From contig NZ_LMOB01000003.1 of the NCBI RefSeq assembly GCF_001423185.1, positions 389,693 through 439,779 on the forward strand: a stretch of 50,087 nucleotides of DNA, in the 5' to 3' direction. Positions 48,401 to 50,087 of the stretch are shown here, in pieces; the stretch's first letter is position 1, and each line of letters begins with the position of its first letter. The stretch is from Plantibacter sp. Leaf314. Lineage in GTDB: Bacteria; Actinomycetota; Actinomycetes; Actinomycetales; Microbacteriaceae. A model generated the notes under the pieces. It was not told where the DNA came from. It saw nothing but the letters and a program-made list of their open reading frames with translations, and did no database searches. The position numbers and the translations under genes are program-made.

Positions 48401-50087
48401 CGGTGACCGCCGTCGGTGCGACCTCGGCGACGCCCGCCGACGCCGAGCTCACCGTGGAGGCGTACGCCACCGCGATCGTCGCGAACCCCAGCACGGTCAC
48501 GGCCGGTGGGGCGACGCTCATCACCGGTACCGGCTTCGCGGCCGACGAGTCGATCACGGTCACGGTGCCCGGTGGTACCGCGGTCCCGGCGACGACGAAC
48601 GGTGCCGGCGAGTTCTCGGTGGGCATCACCGTCCCGGCGGGAACCACCGCTGGTCCGCTGGTCGTGACGGCCGAGGGTGCGGTGTCGCAGACGCCCGCCA
48701 CGGCGACCGTCACCGTGACAGCCATCGTGTTCACGCCGGTCATCACCGCTGATCCCGCCGCGCTCATCGCGGGGAACTCCACCGTCATCACGGGCTCGGG
48801 CTTCGCCGCCAACGAGTCGGTGACCGTGTCGATCCCCGGCGCTCCGGTGGTCACGCAGGTGACGAACGCCGGCGGAGGCTTCACGGCCACGCTGCCGGTG
48901 CCCGCCGGGTACGCCCTCGGTGACGTCACGGTGACGGCTCTCGGGGTCGCATCGGACGAGCCGGCGACGACGACCATCGAAGTCCTCGCCTACGACACGG
49001 CGATCACGGTCGACCCGTCCTCGGTGCTGCCGGGTGAGTCGGTCACGGTCGACGGGACGGGCTTCGCCGGGAACGAGACCGTCACGGTCTCCGTCCCGGG
49101 TGCGCCGCCGGTCACCGTGGTGACGAACGCGGACGGTTCCTTCACCGTCGAGCTGCCCATCCCGGACGACTTCACGCCGGGCCCCGTGACGGTCACCGCC
49201 GAGGGCGATGTCTCCGAGACGCCGGCCGAGGCCGACGTGACGATCGAGGACGGCGCGGTCGACGTCGACACCGACGCTGCGGCCGTCGATGTGGACGCCG
49301 CGGCTGACGTGGACGTCGACGTGGACACCGACGGCGCCGCTGATGTGGACGCTGACACCGATGCTGCGGCTGACACGGACACGGACGCTGCCGCCGATGT
49401 GGATGCTGCTGCGGACACGGATGCTGCCGCCGATGTGGATGCTGCTGCGGACACGGATGCTGCCACCGATGCCGCTGCGGACACGGATGCTGCCACCGAT
49501 GTGGATGCCGCTGCTGACACCGACGCTGCCGCCGATGTCGATGCTGCAACGGATGTGGATGCTGCTGCCGACACCGATGCTGCTGCTGATGTAGATGCTG
49601 CGGCTGACACCGATGCTGCAACGGACGTGGATGCTGCTGCCGATGTCGATGCCGCTGCTGACACGGACGCTGCAACGGATGTGGACGCTGCCGCGGACAC
49701 GGATGCTGCCACCGATGTGGATGCCGCTGCTGATACGGATGCTGCCGCCGATGTCGATGCTGCCGCTGACACCGATGCTGCTGCGGACGTGGATGCCGCT
49801 GCTGACACGGACGCTGCTGCCGACACCGATGTTGCCGCGGACGTGGATGCCGCTGCTGACACGGACGCTGCCGCCGACGTGGATGCTGCTGCTGATGTCG
49901 ATGCAGCAACGGATGTGGATGCTGCTGCTGACACCGATGCTGCAACGGATGCGGATGCTGCTGCTGACACGGACGCTGCTGCCGATGTGGATGCTGCGGC
50001 TGATGTGGATGCTGCTGCTGACACCGACGCCGCCGCTGACACCGACGCCGCCGCTGACACGGATGCTGCCGCTGACACGGATGCTGC
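42442..50087 (+). CDS. Giant secreted adhesin-like protein (3' end outside window)
   Basis: At least 2,548 residues, cut by the window end. GTG 42442 follows GAAAGGG and opens a Sec signal peptide ending TTAATA-AP (about residue 40). Residues about 40-510 form a unique N-terminal region (SGVYPVAANPLSAEVLNTLG, FGTNGVVELGAVAQYG) that resembles 'choice-of-anchor G' proteins; this is a tentative match. From residue 511, about 20 tandem Ig-like modules of about 88 residues follow, each starting like YDTAITADPATVAPGGST. From about residue 2,273 there is a very acidic DVDAAADTDAA stalk. A wall anchor is expected beyond the edge. Probably a long fibrous adhesin, possibly calcium-stiffened given its many aspartates; divergent from the LuxR regulator. 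Confidence 0.85.
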   Translation, partial: MGEQQRSILGRGRAWKVAAMAVVGTVIAMGSTTAATAAPADVSDGFGRFLGGQAAGINLDALAAVPGARAENPSGVYPVAANPLSAEVLNTLGVDLGSSLQLFGTNGVVELGAVAQYGAAATNGDAYAGSGAVTDQGGVSIGGPDAPPADADLNLTGLLGRVGTPTGGVLSDLSLSLGALASTISQTGGATAVPDYQISGATLNFTSPLVQNVGTQVTGLVPSLQTTLNGLTSALNTALNANLIGVLRVSATATVTPPNLATAVNTILTTQASQTAATGVSVNLLTGAVIVDLATLLANDPTLPDLNDLPPNTSLLSGPIGAAIAAAITSAVTAQVTAVSAGLQTLVNNTRIQVTGNVTTNVVVTQVPVISLSLDSTLGAVQNGTAAFTSAGLLPNVLNPILTTLGLTLDGVVNLVLNIVKNTVATAFTGLGTVNTSLNTITGGLATNVVGPILNIVRLVADVTANVQPATGDLGAGSSTVRAAQVSLVPAISLATVNLASSSVRGTLVVFDTAITATPATVNPGQSTVITGSGFAANEQVTLAAPGFDPVITTANAAGEISQPVAIPAGFTPATVTFTATGETSATPATTDLVVAPFVTAITADPATVAPGGSTTITGTGFLAGESVSITVPGITDPVVTTATSTGTISTSLTFPAAFPLGPVTVTATGASSASPATTTVTVEATQYVTEITVDPASVLAGGTTTVTGSGFAGGETVTVTIPDADPVTTTATADGDIEVDLTVPTDYPTGSIVVTAVGATSDTPATTNLAVAYDTSIVAVPDTIAGGTTTIINGAGFAPGEDVVVTFPGLDPITVTATTLGAIGTPIAVPQDFAVGDVTVTALGAVSATEATTVVTVTATIYDTAITLDPTSLIPGTSTTVTGSGFLPGETVTVGYPGGTPVTVEADADGDFTVELPIPAGTPAGTLVVTATGETSATPATADLEVLPYDTAITADPATLLPGNATTITGTGFAADESVSVSYPGGTPVVVTADGDGEFNAVLPIPSGTPAGTLTVTATGAVSGVPATTDVTVEAYDTAITLDPSTVAPGGSTVVTGSGFVPQETVTITIPGLTTPVTTTANGDGEITVSVFLPGDFPLGDVTVTATGEVSATPATADLTVEATTYVTAITADPTTVVAGESTLVTGTGFEPDETVTVSIPGAPAVTTQASGTGTISVLLPIPDDYAEGSVVVTALGEVSETPATTNLTVDVVYTPTIAADPATVPGGTATEITGTGFAPTESVTVTFPGLDPVTVTSNADGEITTTIAVPQDFAVGPVTVTALGVVSATEATTTVDVTATVYDTAITADPDALLPGGSTTVTGTGFLPGESVTVSIPGGTPVVVEAGTDGGITAILPILSGTPAGPIVVTAVGAVSNTPATATVTVQAFDTTLTATPSTLNPGDSTILSGSGYVANESVTISAPGFDDVVTTANGLGEISQVVAFPAGFVPATVTFTATGTLSLTPAQTSVVVEAIVYDTAITVDPTTANPGGTTTVTGTGFAPNETVTITIPGGDPVTVTTDGDGDFTQEVTIPAGTPAGPITITATGETSNTPADADVTVEAYETAITAAPGTLLPGTSTTITGTGFAPNESVSVSIPGGTPVVTTTNGTGGFTVALPIPSGTAAGDLVVTATGALSATDATTTVTVLAYETAITLDPATVAPGGSTTVTGTGFAANESVNVTVPGIVDPFPTTANADGEISVSILLPAAFPIGDVTVTATGVVSATPARATLAVEPTLYVTAITADPATVVAGSSTLITGTGFEPDEDVTVSIPGADPVTTQASGTGTISVSLPVPADYAEGSVVVTALGATSDTPASTNLAVDVVYTPTIDADPATVAGGTSTDITGSGFAPTESVTVTFPGLAPVTVFSNADGEITTSFAVPQGFATGPVTVTALGVVSATEATTTVTVEATVYDTAITLTPDTLNPGQSTTVTGSGFLPGESVSVSIPGGDPVVVTVNGAGGFTATLPVPAGTPAGPVTVTAVGATSATPADAELTVEAYATAIVANPSTVTAGGATLITGTGFAADESITVTVPGGTAVPATTNGAGEFSVGITVPAGTTAGPLVVTAEGAVSQTPATATVTVTAIVFTPVITADPAALIAGNSTVITGSGFAANESVTVSIPGAPVVTQVTNAGGGFTATLPVPAGYALGDVTVTALGVASDEPATTTIEVLAYDTAITVDPSSVLPGESVTVDGTGFAGNETVTVSVPGAPPVTVVTNADGSFTVELPIPDDFTPGPVTVTAEGDVSETPAEADVTIEDGAVDVDTDAAAVDVDAAADVDVDVDTDGAADVDADTDAAADTDTDAAADVDAAADTDAAADVDAAADTDAATDAAADTDAATDVDAAADTDAAADVDAATDVDAAADTDAAADVDAAADTDAATDVDAAADVDAAADTDAATDVDAAADTDAATDVDAAADTDAAADVDAAADTDAAADVDAAADTDAAADTDVAADVDAAADTDAAADVDAAADVDAATDVDAAADTDAATDADAAADTDAAADVDAAADVDAAADTDAAADTDAAADTDAAADTDA
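43972..49248 (+). repeat. Array of about 20 Ig-like modules (about 264 bp each)
   Basis: Module starts are recognised at about 43972, 44233, 44503, 44761, 45028, 45289, 45550, 45820, 46083, 46350, 46614, 46878, 47139, 47400, 47670, 47934, 48201, 48465, 48729 and 48991. Each contains the motif 'T(V/I)TG(S/T)GF...E(S/T)V(T/S)V...PG'. Three-module cassettes starting at 44233, 45550 and 47400 resemble one another much more than their neighbours do. Confidence 0.88.
49258..50087 (+). repeat. Asp/Ala-rich hexapeptide stalk repeats
   Basis: About 46 units of 18 bases encoding D-(V/T)-D-A-A-(A/T), uninterrupted to the window end. This is coding sequence; the minus strand is open too but only as a consequence of the repeat. 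Confidence 0.9.

Noticed and set aside
48990..50078. Minus-strand frame of 362 codons encoding Ser-Ala-Ala-Ala repeats
   Set aside because: It is the complement of the Asp/Ala stalk and the last Ig module; the plus-strand frame continues a long, well-structured protein.
49258..50087. Tandem repeats considered as a CRISPR array or minisatellite
   Set aside because: There are no unique spacers; the units are 18 bases, in frame, and encode a regular acidic peptide.

Overview
The window is a GC-rich chromosomal segment of an actinobacterium, most likely a member of the Microbacteriaceae. This rests on pervasive GTG starts, actinobacterial-style sortase substrates (LAxTG rather than LPxTG), a DUF222/13E12-type HNH protein, DUF4012 and CPBP membrane proteins, several leaderless genes (TANNNT about 6-7 nt before the start codon), and an interspersed repeat built from GGTCCCTGAGC and CTGTCGAAGGG. 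The genus cannot be fixed from the sequence alone. No tRNA, rRNA, CRISPR array, transposase or integrase was recognised.

Layout. (i) 1-8081: a secreted repeat protein running off the left edge, the acetate pathway pair pta-ackA, then two sortase-type surface proteins facing each other (LADTG at 5044-6138, LANTG at 6552-8081) with terminators between them. (ii) 8303-12241: an HNH/DUF222 protein, a small leaderless conserved gene, and a Tat-exported phosphoesterase of the phospholipase C family. (iii) 12375-24341, all minus strand: an exopolysaccharide operon read from a Wzc-like BY-kinase/co-polymerase through a low-molecular-weight tyrosine phosphatase, a membrane-anchored BNR-like protein, the initiating phosphoglycosyltransferase, three GT4-type glycosyltransferases, a Wzy-like polymerase, another glycosyltransferase, a pyruvyltransferase and a GT2 glycosyltransferase. 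Most junctions overlap by 1-11 bases. (iv) 24493-29191, plus strand: CPBP protease, DUF4012 protein, a small LADTG surface protein and a frameshifted acyltransferase pseudogene. (v) 29329-33993: a second polysaccharide group with a Wzx-type flippase, a GT-A glycosyltransferase, a second pyruvyltransferase and a divergent fucosyltransferase-like gene. The two groups together supply a Wzx/Wzy-type pathway that probably makes a pyruvylated acidic polysaccharide.

(vi) 34011-35707: an acidic 59-residue leaderless protein, a small membrane protein and a second CPBP protease. (vii) 35794-38961, minus strand: the most interesting block. Two proteins carry SipW-dependent (TasA/CalY-like) alternate signal peptides. 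They are followed by a SipW-type (Ser/His) signal peptidase fused in one reading frame to an internal signal peptide, an extracellular domain and an LPRTG wall-anchor signal. A fourth gene encodes a secreted protein that shares the 'AAW...F..A' mature start of the first two. (viii) 39165-42032: a 955-residue ATPase-LuxR regulator. (ix) 42442-right edge: a very large secreted adhesin-like protein with about 20 tandem Ig-like modules and a long Asp/Ala stalk, truncated by the window end.

Taken together the window is a cell-envelope and biofilm region: surface adhesins, a candidate SipW-secreted fibre system and exopolysaccharide synthesis, with a large regulator placed between the fibre operon and the giant adhesin. 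Functions are assigned by motif recognition from the sequence; no database search was run.
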